A stretch of DNA of 64,000 bases from Trogon surrucura (Eukaryota; Chordata; Aves; Trogoniformes; Trogonidae), in assembly GCA_020746105.1 (NCBI GenBank), contig CM036618.1, forward strand, positions 92,188,122-92,252,121, in the 5' to 3' direction. Both the position numbers and the translations under genes were made by a program. The notes below the pieces were generated by a model. That model did no database searches. It saw only the letters and a list, made by a program, of their open reading frames with translations, and was not told where the DNA came from. Each line of letters opens with the position of its first letter. The stretch's first letter is position 1. Positions 49,194 to 60,312 of this stretch are shown here, one piece after another.

Positions 49194-50600
49194 AAAGCGA
49201 GCAACTTCCTGTTCTCAAACTGAACCAAAATGGGCAACTGTTCCATTCTTTAGTACTTCATGACTTTTCTAAAAGTTATCCATACTATTCAACATTAAAA
49301 TTTTAACGCTACGTGCACCCATCCCTAACACAATTCAGTGCTAACTGTACTCATTTTTCTTGTTCCTGTTCAGTATTTCTCATGTCTGAGAAATACTGCC
49401 TGACAAATCTATGTTCACTTCTTAGTTTTGAGGCATCAGTGTCCCCAGAGAAAAATGTTTTTCAATTCAGTCCTGAATTGTTTCCTCAACAGAAATAAAA
49501 GCTAATATACTATAGTGTAGCAAACAGCAAAGCTTTTGTTATACAGAAGATGCCATCTGATAGATGTAAGAACACAACACTATATTCACTGTGTCTGCAT
49601 TAGCTACCTTATCTTTTTCGTATGTTGGTATTTCTTCAAAAAGGGAAAGAACAAGAGAAAGAAGAAACCCTCCACACAATTTTTGATACTTTTATTTTCA
49701 AGAATTATACCCAAATAATTTCTCTGTATTGTTTCTGTATGTCTAGCATGAGGAACTGATAAACTTTTTTCCTACATAAACCACAATCAGAGTTTATGAC
49801 ATTTTTTTACTGAGCCATTAAAAAAAAATCATTTATTTGTCTATTCATTTCAGAGAGTACAAAGGCTCCTTTTCTTTTGATGGAGTGTATCCCAAGTTGT
49901 TTGTGGAATATTGCCATTTGGTCACTATCATCAAAATATGTTCCTGTGTGGAGCATGACTACCAAATAAAAATAGGCTGCTATTCAGTGCAGAATGATGG
50001 CTCTCTTCTATGTGCTATTTCAAATGGGCCAGGTAATACCAGTATTTAATCAATGATATCAAAGGGTCTTGATAAATGTAAAAGAGTGTAATTGGTACTG
50101 CATAATTAGAGAAGTGGACAAAATACTATTAATGGCATTTATGGACTGGGAGACTATTGTGGATCATATTTTAATTGTGTTTTCTTCAGTATCAGCAGGG
50201 AGTAATTTTGTAACAAGGTCTGTAAAGAAATTTGGGATTAATTTTAAAGCTGCGTATAAGTTCTATTACGCTTGACTTTAAACGAAACTGACATTTATCA
50301 AAGATAACTCATTTGGTCAATGGACCATGCCCTAAAGCACAGCGAGTGTCCTCTTTCTCTAAGAGAGACCTGATAATGTTACCCCCAGCTCTGTGAGCAG
50401 CCATCTGGCCAGTGGCTGCAGGAGATTCCAACCCAGTCCTGCAAAGGCAGCTCTCAGTCCTTTGAAATTAACATCCCATCAGTGGCCTAAGCTTAAGCAA
50501 ACTCATTCCTCACCAGCTTATTTCTCATTTTCAAAATAATAGTTTTTATAATCTCCTCTACCTATTTCAAAGTCTCCTCAGCAGCTCAGAAGTCCCCAGG
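49194..50600. other. Intergenic sequence upstream of the CpG island
   Basis: This is AT-rich and non-coding as far as I can tell. An open frame at 49,837-50,049 has no recognisable domain and no splice support. Confidence 0.65.
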
Positions 50601-51252
50601 GCCACAGAGCCCCACACCCTGGGCCACTCTCTTTAGAGGCCTGATCAAAGCTCCCAAGGAAGCTTGGGGAGGCCTCCTCGGTGCAGCCTCCCAGGATGGC
50701 CAAGAGGAGCAACTTGGTGACCTGCCGCCAAGCCCGACTTCCCACTGGGACAAAATGGTGTTACGCGTTTGCAGCAAACATTTGCTGTTTGCGCCCCCGT
50801 TCACCTGCTACTCCAGAAGCGTTCCTCCTGGCGCAGCACTTACCCCATTTACCAACGCAGAACACAGACCCGGCATCGTACTATGCTCAAGTGTTGCAAG
50901 CACGGACCACCATCTCCGGGGTGAGGGTGTGAGGCGGCCGCACCGGGGACCTCAAGCCGCTGGGGGCTGCTGTGGGGCCTCCCCTCAGCTCAGCGCCCCT
51001 CGGGCTCACCGCCCGTGGCGAGCACCGTTGGCTCTTAGCGGTGCCGGGTGCCCCTCAGCCCTCGGGCCCTGGGCGACATCCAGGGTCTCCCGTCCGTCGC
51101 CTTTCGCGCCTGGGGCTCTCCTGCCCTTTGAAATGCCTGGCCGAAAGGGGCGAAGCCTCTCCGAAGAGCCGCCGGTGAGGGCGTCGCGCTGCCCTTCCGT
51201 GAGGGTCCCAACGGCTGCCTCAACGGCACGCGCTCCGCCCCACCGCCGGCGA

Positions 51253-51285
51253 GGGCAGGGCAGGGCAGGGCAGGGCAGGGCAGGG
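51253..51285 (+). repeat. (GGGCA)n pentanucleotide repeat, G-quadruplex-capable
   Basis: Seven GGG runs separated by exactly two bases (CA) occur in 33 bases inside the CpG island. This meets the usual G-quadruplex pattern on the + strand. The repeat is likely to vary in length between individuals. Confidence 0.9.
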
Positions 51286-51735
51286 AAGGTGCCGCGCCGG
51301 GCCCGTCCTCACGGAGGAAACCAAGAGCGAGCCTCCCCCCGTTCCCGGGCGTAAACTGACGGGGCTTTCGACTGACGCTTCTTCCTTCTGGCGTATTTGT
51401 TGTTTACCTCACGTTACCAGGGTGTGGGCGCAGGGGCAGAGGAGAGGGCACACAAGGCACCAAACCCTGCCGCGTCACCAGGGAAAGGTCGGGGGGCTCC
51501 GGCCGCGGGTCCTGCGGGCTGGGTACACCCACGCCTGGCTGGGTTACGAGAGCCCGTGTGGCGCCGAAGGGCTCTTCCCAAGAAAATTCGTCAAGGAAAC
51601 ACCAGGAGTTTCCTTGTGATGCTGAGGAAACGAGAGACCCGCAAAGGCACGGGGTGATGATTAGCACGAGGGCTTCTTCCCCGCTCCGGGCTGGCAGCGC
51701 CGATGGCTGCGTGGTTTCATAACCGTGGGCGAGTT

Positions 51736-51742
51736 TATATAA
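51736..51742 (+). promoter_or_regulatory. Possible TATA box at the downstream edge of the CpG island
   Basis: A TATATAA heptamer sits within gtttatataatgcg at the 3' shoulder of the island. If used on the + strand, transcription would begin near 51,765-51,775. Most CpG-island promoters lack a TATA box, so this may be chance. Confidence 0.25.
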
Positions 51743-51780
51743 TGCGAAGAGCTGGGTAAGGTCAAAGGAAGCAACCTGAG

Positions 51781-54700
51781 TTACCCTTTTTTTTTGCTGC
51801 AGCCCTCATCTTTGGCGATTCGCAGGTTTTCGTGAGCTTCCGACAAATGTGCTGGCTAGGTGTGCTGTTATTTAATAATTTTAACAACAGGCAGCTGTCT
51901 GGCTCTGAGAAATTTCCTTTAACTTGTTCAGATCTCGGTTGCAGTACTATTTGTGCAGGTTGTATTTCAGAAAAATGCTCTGTAATGCCCTTTGTAATCC
52001 AATGCAACGGCAGTCTCGGAAGATCTGGATTGCTTACCCAACAATAAAATGCCATTACCGTGTTCTACTGAGGGATGGCGAGTTCCTGCGTCCTGTCGGT
52101 CTTTACACTTCAAAGTCCCGCCGGGATTTCAGCACAGTGTATCCTGTAAGGGGAATGGGAATTAAGCATTTCAGAATCTCACCCTTAGAATCCTGATAGT
52201 GTGCTTTTGTCCTTAAAAACCTAAATATCTTTAAATATGCGAACAAGCTAGAGGGAATTAGGCACAGAGTCTCAGCTGGATTGCAGTAATGTATGGCTAC
52301 GTATCACCCTGGAAAATTCCATCAAAATCTGTTTATTCCTTCACTTCAGTGTTCCTCCTTCATTTGTCCTACATCTGGGAACATGGGGATAAGGATGCTT
52401 TTGCTTCCTGTTTTGCTCTCTCTGTTTAGACTAATAGTCCCCACCTCAGAAGGGCTATCACAGTCTGACTAGACAATGTCTGGTACAATGGAGCTCCATT
52501 ATCCCTGCTGTGAAAAGTCTGCATACCAAAATTAAAATTATTTCTAGTATTAATAAGATGCTCATCACTCTATTATCCAAACACAGAAGGTAGTAGTGTT
52601 GCCCCTTAAGTACAACTAACCCCTAAAAGTGCGTTCAGTCACATATTTTGCATGATCTGGGGAGTGACCTGGTCCTAAAAATGCTATAAATGCCACAGCG
52701 TTTTAAATTATCCTGTTCTTGATGGTTTAAATTCCTAAATTTAAACACAGCAAATTGTGAAGTCAGAAACAAACCTGAAGCCATCAACAGGGATGTGTTT
52801 AACTTTCCATTTGTGCTTCTCCTACTGTTGATTAAGGCTTATCTACTGTTTAGTGTTAGTTGTAAAAAACAAACAAAAAAAACACAAACCACCCTTATGG
52901 AGCACATAGTGCCATGTTCCAGTCAAATGCTTTAGCGAAGGCTGCTGTTATGAAAAGGATTTTCTAATAAGGGGAATAATGATCTTCAGATTCTGACCTC
53001 CTGGCACGGCAGTGAGATTTATCAGGAGGGGCATGTGACTAGTTAAGACACACAGCCCCAGCTTGAAGGAAACAGCTGCTCATTTCATGCTTTAGCACTT
53101 GGCAGCTGGACAAGGAAGGGTGATGTTTGTGTTGAATACCTCTGCAGAACCAAGTACAGTAAGTGATTTTCCCTGTTTTTGTTTTGGGTTTTTTTTTTTT
53201 TTCCTAAACTGCCACTGTTTTCCTATTTTCATGCTAGACCTTTCGTAAAAACACTTAAGGGTGAGGCAGATTTTTGTCACCTCATTGATAAGCAGTCATT
53301 CATGCTCAGAATGTCTATATTTTTGTGACCTGTGATTAACGATAGCGTTGGTTTTGCTCTTGCGGGAACAAGACAGGTACAGTGTTTTGTCCTCATGCTA
53401 GCTGGGGAGGGAAAAATTGGGGTTTGTTTACTCAGATGATGGAGGAAAGAGGTGATTTTATGATTAATGTATTTTCCTTTTTCTGTGGAGCTAGGCAATA
53501 GGTAATGATGCAACTTGAGTACAGAGCATTTTTAGTTATTTGGCTTAAAGGTATGCATGTAAAGAATTGACAGCGGTAACTTCTCGAAATAGTATGATCA
53601 GTTTGAAGGAAGTTGCTTGTAACTGGTTACTTTTTGGGAGCGAATGCAGAGATTTTTTGGATAGAAAAAGGTAGAAGCAGAAAAATACAAGTAGACAGTG
53701 AAGATGCACTGATTAAGATGTAATTGAGTCATTCTGGATAATGATGCATAATTAGACTGTGAAGATTGAAAAAATCCTCTCTAAAAACAGCAAGCAAGTC
53801 TCCCACATATCTCCAAGTTTTTAATTTAGTTTGGTTTTGGATACTTGCAATTTTCATGGGTTTGCTTTATGAATAATTGATTTCCCTGACTGATAATTTT
53901 TTACTGTTATGGTCCAGAGTTTTGCTTTAAAGCACAAGGATTCAAGTATAGGATATTTGTATATAAAGGTACTTTTGAGGAACTATTTGCATAGAGGTGA
54001 ATTGGGGTTTTTTTTGGAGGAAGACTTAGGAAGAATGGGAGAAAATTAATGGGTGATAGAGCTTGATCTGTGATGAGACTGAGGGATGCCAGGTGCTTTT
54101 GGAGAAGGTTAAAGAGGGGCGGAGATAGAGAACTGTGGGCTCCTGTTGAGGAAATTGTGTATCAAGTCAAAAAGATGGAATTTCAGAACAGGACCAAGGG
54201 TAAACATTGACGGGTTTAGTGAATCATGTGGTCCCTTTTTTAAAGATGAGGAGAATAATCCTTATTCGAAGACTTTTCATGCAAGAATGAGAAACTTTAT
54301 TTATTTCTCCCTGAAGACTTTTATTTTTCTTTTAAACCATAATTTATGGCTTTGCCAGTTAACTGGAAATTTTATAGGAAAATGTCAATCAGTTTCAATT
54401 GTTCACAAAACCAGAAGTCTGCCTGGCTTCCTGCCTGTTCACGTCTCCAGGGGTAGACTGCCTTCGGACCAAAGAGCTCAAGTACTGTCAGGCTGTGGTT
54501 GCACTGCAGCCCTCCCATACAGATGGCACGCAACGCCGGGAGTGCAGCAGGTCGACGGGGCCCCAAGATGCCTGACTTTGCTCTCAGGAGCCCCTAGTCC
54601 TCCAGGAACCTTGGCTGCAATGTGGCCCCTCGGGCCCGTCCAAGTCTCCATCCCATGTGGGGCAGGGAGCTGGTGTGCTGTTGCTTGTTTTTTCTGATCC

Positions 54701-57700
54701 CAGAATAACTTTCTTTTTTCATCAGTATCATAGGAATTCTTCATTTGGGGTAAGATTATGCCATGGTGTGCTTGTTTCAAGACATTGTATTTTAAGTTTG
54801 TGATGAGTGTTCTCTGACCAGTCAGATGAAAAGGGCTATTGATGGGCCATGTCTTGAACCTGTTAAGCACCAAATCCACCAGAAAATAGAAGCTCAGACC
54901 GTTTCTGCTGTACCTTCCTCTTTCCTATCTCTGGCGCAAATGCTGTGCCAGGGTTGGTGCAGAAGACTGAGATAGACCTGTATGGTTCTGCATCAGCTGG
55001 ATTATGAGCCAGTTGTATGTACTTCTTGTGCAACTGATTTTGTTCTTAGGTATCCCTGGGAATTAAGTGTACTATGAAAGAGAACTAGTGATGATTGCAT
55101 AGTAAGCATTAGATAACTGCACTGCTGAGCTCTCCTGAGTGATAATGGCTGAAAACACATTGTCGCAGCGATCACTGAATTGTCTCAAAGAAATGTGGTG
55201 GGAAAGATCATTTTTCTGCCTCTATACTATTGATTATTAAGCTCATTTACAATACAGTAATGCATCACTTGGATCTGCAAAATTTAAGGTAAACAGCCTT
55301 GCTTTGTTTATAGCTTCCAGTTGTCGTTACTATGTCTTATTTTGAATGAAATTCAAGACCCATTACTAGACTTTCAAATCCACAAAATAAAGAAAACTTG
55401 ATCAACATCACAAGATTCTCAAGGATTGGTTGTTTTAATCCTTATCACCAATTCATTTTGGTAGGGATACTCACTGCTAAACACAGACAGTGTACTTTGT
55501 GAAATGACAGGATTGAAGTCTTCATGCTCTCCTCACTTTATGGCTTTTCTGGTCAACTTCAGTTGCAACATCTGTTGCTGCAGCACCAGTCATGGAACAC
55601 CACTGTAACACGCACTGATTTTCCACTTGAGCAGAAGTCAAGTGTCTACCACCACTCTTTTATATTATTTTATCTTATCCTCATCTTACAAACATGCTCA
55701 GCTATTTGAATATACTCCTCTGTTACGTTCATGTAAGTCAAGACAGGTCTGCCTAGGCATGAAGTACATGAATTGAATTTCAGCATGTTTTGTTTGCGGA
55801 AGCACTCAGCCCTTGTGTTTCCCACTGATGCATCTCCAGAACGTCCCATACCTAACAGGAATTGTTCATCCTGGAATTTCTTTCTTGTATTTTGTAGTAG
55901 AGATTCGGTAACAGCGTGACCATTGCTGTCCCGCTGCATAAGCTCAGTGCCTTCTTATATTGCTTGTAAGGTTCCTGTTAAATCCTTTTCTTTTACTCAG
56001 GGAAGTGATCAGAGCAGACAGTTCTCTGAATGGGCGTATTTCTGCTCTGTAGCAAACACCTAGCTGAAGAGTAACCACAGTTCTGCCAGCCCCTCTCTTG
56101 TTGAAAATGCCATTGTACAGAGGAGCCGCTCCCAGGATGTTCCTGAAAAAAGAGAGGAAACTACTTTTAAAAATACTAAAGGGGTACTTGTGTGGCTTTC
56201 CTTTTTTTCCTAAGCTGCCTGGTCCTGGCTACAGATACAGGTACTCTAAATAATTTGCACAGAATGTTTTCCATTAGCATATTTGTGATACAATCACTTT
56301 TCACTGCTAAATTTGATAGACATGTTTTCACATCAGCTCCTTCTTCTAAGGCAGGAATGTCAATGTCTTATATCTGAGTGTTTGAATAAAAAAGCTGAAA
56401 CACATTCTCAGGTCTTCTGATTTTTGCCATACATTGCTTTCCTCTGTGTTTATTCTATTTCATGTGACTACCCAGTGCAGTAGTACTTTTCGTTGATAGA
56501 CTTGCTTACTGATGTATCTAAAAACCACCTGGCCACCAGCTTAGAGTTGTTGGGACAGGGGAGAACTTTTCCCTTGTTATGAAGGTAAAGGAGTATCAGC
56601 TACAAGCACTGGCAGTGTCAACAAAACAGACTTGGTGGGTCCAGTTCAGAGACAGAAGACTAATCCTCCAAACTCATAGATATTTGCTGAGCTAAACTCT
56701 TGAGTGGTCCCATCAGAAAGTTCAGCTTACCTCTAAGTGTGTATGGGGTCAGGATCAAAGTGTGGGCGTGTGGAAATACCCACACGACTGATGTTTACAG
56801 CTCAGCAGAAAATACAATTACCCCTGAGAATTACTCTGGTTGTTTTGGTGGCCATCTGCTGTCTCGCTTCTGTGAATAACTGCTCCTCTTGCTGCAGTGT
56901 CCTCTGACCGCATTCAAATAGGTGAAATGGTTTGACTCTCTCTACACTGTACTTTCCCACCTGTCATTTATGCATACTCTCTTTACTAATGACCTGGAGT
57001 TTCTCAGGCAAGGGAAGAACGCTTCGCTATCTGAAGAACCTTCCAGGCGTAATAATCTGTGCAAAATTAATGAAACCTGAGCTATTCTTGTTTGGATACT
57101 TTATAAATTTAGTTCCTGCAAACATAAAATAACTGTATAATCTTAAATTAACAAAAATGTAGTATGTCTGCTTTAGACTACCACAAAAAGTCATACCAAG
57201 CTTAATATACCACTAGCTAATATATCTTAAGTGTTATGTATAGCAGTACATTTTCCTATACAGCTCCCTTCACTACTGTTAAAACTGCCTGTCTTTTCAA
57301 CTCCTACTATGGAAACAGATGTTCCCATCAGTGTATCAGTGGGTTTGTGCAAGAGTTTGGAGCACAGGAATTGTGTGCAGGAACGGGATCTCTGAGATGA
57401 ACAAGGATTTTCCATTCTTTTGGAAGTATGTTTTGCTCCTCATGCTTGAAACAGGTTGATGGTTTCCAATGTAGAAATCACTCTTAGAAGCTAGTGTTTA
57501 AGTTATATGTGACACTTTCAAATAGGTTGAACATGACTTATAATGAGGATATTTGTATGGTTGCTAAACATGTTGATGAGGCTACCTTTGATACATGACC
57601 CAAGGTTTCATAATAGTCTTTGTCATGATGCTGCATTTTTTAAATTTATTTTTTTTTAAAAAAATGTAACATTTATACAGCTTAATCTCTGGTCTCATGA

Positions 57701-59280
57701 AATTGAATTGGCTTAATCTGAAATAGCATTATTAGAGATATATTTCCATTCATAAGGTTCACCCAATCCATAATCTTGGTATTGGTTCATATGGCATGTA
57801 TTGGGAAGTTCTCTTTGTTTTGCAGCACCCCAATGTTTGAACCCAGAGCTTGTTTGGAAATTTCTAGTGTTGCTAGGAGGAACTAAAAAAAGAAAACCAG
57901 TTTATGCAAATAGGTAATTGATTACCATGGGACAAATTACATCAGAAAATCTTTGGTGAACCAGAGATTGAGTCAACTTACTGTCTGGATATACAGTGAT
58001 TTTTTTTTTTCATCAGAATCAGAATAGCCATGACATTCCAACCTTATCACACTGTTCATGAAATAGCTTCCTTCAAAGACTAATAATAATCTCCTTTGCT
58101 AAAGATGTCTTGCCTACTTTAGCTTGCTTACTCATGATCTGCTTTGCCGAATTTGTGAACACATACTTCCTGGAACAGCTGCCACCCTTCCTTAAAACTC
58201 TTGGTTTCCAAGCCCTGCCCTAATGACTGTCTGTGTATTTTTATCCTAAGTAGTCATTGGGGTAGGAACTAGAATTCACTTTTTTTTCCCCTCTTCTTGA
58301 GTGAGTCCTCCCCTTAAATTATACAGTCATGCTCTTGCTTGATTTCTCCCTGCAGCCCAAAGAAACTTGATTATTTCATTTAATATGGAATTTCATTTAC
58401 GTTCTGGGGCTGGTTCCTCCACTCTGTAGCCTCAGCCAAGACAGTGGCAGATTTACAATGCTTCCACTAATAGGAAGAATTGATCCTGTGTCTCTCACAG
58501 CTTTATGGAGTGTTTAGAGGTCTTGGATAAAGAGCTTGGGCATCACAGCACCTCTCTGGTATGGGAGTGATGTGCTAGGTGCAGCAAGAGGATGCTTAAC
58601 ACAGGCAAGACAGAAGAGTTTCTCTTGTACAGATCCCAAAAGGATTTAGGACTGACCTAAGAAGGGAGCTTCTTGGTATTGCTGACTCTGACAGGCTTCT
58701 TAAAGCTCACTGTTGGGCATTTGGGGACTTTAATATTGAAAATGCAGAAGGAGGTTAAAAGCTCTAGAGAGTCACATTCTGAGGTGAGAAGTGAGAGACC
58801 AGGCTGAGAATCAGACCCCTGGAGCCACCCCCTGGAAGTGAATGGGAGCCAAGGCTTGGGTGATTAATCCTTCTTTTGGATGTAGTTCTCAGCTCACGTT
58901 GTGGAACCAAAATAAGAGAGGTGGGTTTCAGTTCAATACATCTTAAGTAAAAGCTCATTTGCAATTTGCTTCATGTCTGTGTTTCAAAATCTGCTCCTTT
59001 TGGAATCTCTGCACTGATTTAACTATATTGGTTTGGAAATTGGTGTAAACTCTGACTTGGGCATGGTTATCTGGTATACTAGTGCTTATAGGAATATAAT
59101 TTGTTCCCATAAGTAAGCTTGAAAAGGAATGAGATGTTTTGAAATCTGGTTGCAACAGCAGTCAGTCTTTTAATGCTGAATACTGAGGGAGGGAATAAAA
59201 GTCCCTAAGCCTTTAGCTCAGCTTCTAAAACAAGATCTTCCTAACACCTCCCAGCCTTTAATTTTCTCGCTTTACTTCAC
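51781..59280. other. Probable first intron of the downstream gene; no exon recognised
   Basis: This stretch of about 7.5 kb is AT-rich apart from a GC-rich patch at about 54,420-54,690. I searched for a start exon of a Ras guanine-nucleotide exchange factor and did not recognise one. No repeat was identified with confidence. Confidence 0.6.
54420..54690. other. GC-rich patch of unknown origin with overlapping open frames
   Basis: About 270 bases are markedly richer in G and C than both flanks. They carry open frames on both strands: + 54,146-54,697, 183 codons; - 54,478-54,879, 133 codons. Neither translation matches a family I know, and both run out of the GC patch into AT-rich DNA. Possible explanations are an enhancer, an alternative promoter, an untranslated exon or an old insertion. 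No function is claimed. Confidence 0.4.
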
Positions 59281-60312
59281 CGAATCACAGAATGTTAGAA
59301 GTTGGAAGGGACCTTGAAAGATCATCTAGTCCAACCCCCCTGCCAGGGCAGGATTACCTAGAGTGGGTCACACAGGAACATGTCCAGGCAGATTTTGAAT
59401 GTCTCTAGAGAAGGAGACTCCACAACCTCTCTAGGCAGCCTGTTTCAGTGCTCTATCACTCTCACAGTGAAAAAGTTTTTTCTAATGTTTTTCTGGAACC
59501 TCCTGTGTTCCAGCTTGTATCCACTGCCCCTTGTCCTGTCATTGGACATCACTGAAAAGAGACGGGCACCGTCCTCCTGACACTCCCCCTTAACATATTT
59601 ATAAACATTAATGAGGTCACTCCTCAGCCTCCTCTCCTCCAAGCTAAAGAGACCCAGCTCCTTCAGCCTTTCCCCATAAGGGAGATGTTCCACTCCCTTC
59701 ATCATCTTTGTGGCTCTGCGCTGGACTCTCTCAAGCAGTTCCCTGTCTCTCTTGAGCTGAGGGGCCCAGAACTGGACACAATATTCCAGATGCGGCCTCA
59801 CCAGGGCAGAGTAGAGGGGCAGGAGGACCTCTCTTGACCTACTTGCTACTCCCCTTCTGATACACCCCAGGATGCCATTGGCCTTCTTGGCCATGAGGGC
59901 ACATTGCTGGCTCATGGTCATCCTGCTGTCCACCAGAACCCCCAGTTTCCTTTCCCCTACGCTGCTCTCCAGCAGGTCAGTTCCCAACCTATACTGGCAC
60001 ATAGGGTTGTTCCTTCCCAAGTGCAAAACTCTACACTTGCCCTTCTTGAATTTCATAAGATTTCTCCCCGCCCAGCCCTCCAGCCTGTCCAGGTCTCTCT
60101 GAATGGCAGCACAGCCCTCTGGTGTGTCAACCACTCCTCCCAGTTTTGTGTCGTCAGCAAACTTGCAGATAGCGCTCTCTAATCCCTCATCCAGATCATT
60201 GATGAATATATTGAACAGTACTGGCCTTAGTACGGACCCCTGAGGGACTCCACTAGATACAGGCCTCCAACTAGGCTCTGCCCTGTTGACCACAACTCTC
60301 TGATTTGACCAC
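59281..60312 (-). mobile_element. CR1 LINE, 5'-truncated, with C-terminal reverse-transcriptase sequence
   Basis: The minus strand reads from the palm region of the CR1 reverse transcriptase to the element's 3' end. The 3' end lies at 59,281-59,290, where the reverse complement gives ATTCTGTGATTC after the CCCTTCCAAC motif. The 5' truncation falls near 60,310, in the Gln-Arg-Val-Val-Val-Asn segment. About 1 kb of the full element of around 4.5 kb remains. Little decay in the coding frame suggests a moderately young insertion. It lies opposite to the presumed direction of the downstream gene. Confidence 0.95.
59445..60293 (-). pseudogene. CR1 ORF2 fragment (reverse transcriptase C-terminal half), disrupted
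   Basis: The minus-strand frame of 282 codons contains hallmark reverse-transcriptase text: SGVPQGSV, then NIFINDLD, the catalytic FADDTKLGG (a YxDD variant) and HLGRNN. The thumb/C-terminal region follows, with [12 protein letters not shown] and [12 protein letters not shown]. The N-terminal endonuclease and the first palm motifs are missing because of 5' truncation. The frame stops in VIEH*, where CR1 elements normally have Trp, so a single Trp-to-stop change ends it about 40 codons early. Downstream residues in the same frame still look like CR1 (NRLPREVVESPSL). It cannot encode a working enzyme. Confidence 0.93.

Larger units (their letters stand above)
50600..51780 (+). promoter_or_regulatory. 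CpG island, probable promoter and first untranslated exon of the next gene (RASGRP3 by synteny)
   Basis: Base composition changes sharply from AT-rich flanks to GC-rich, CpG-dense DNA, densest from about 50,900 to 51,660. This is the hallmark of a constitutive vertebrate promoter. In the vertebrate gene order I remember, RASGRP3 (a Ras/Rap guanine-nucleotide exchange factor) lies directly downstream of LTBP1 on the same strand and starts with non-coding exons. Candidate + strand splice donors include ccggg|gtgagg at 50,921, gccg|gtgagg at 51,175 and ctggg|gtaag at 51,756. The transcription start cannot be fixed from sequence alone. The assignment to RASGRP3 is inference, and the island could also serve a - strand transcript. 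Confidence 0.6.

Noticed and set aside
49837..50049. 70-codon + strand open frame
   Set aside because: There is no recognisable domain, no convincing splice sites and no signal peptide. Its length is common by chance.
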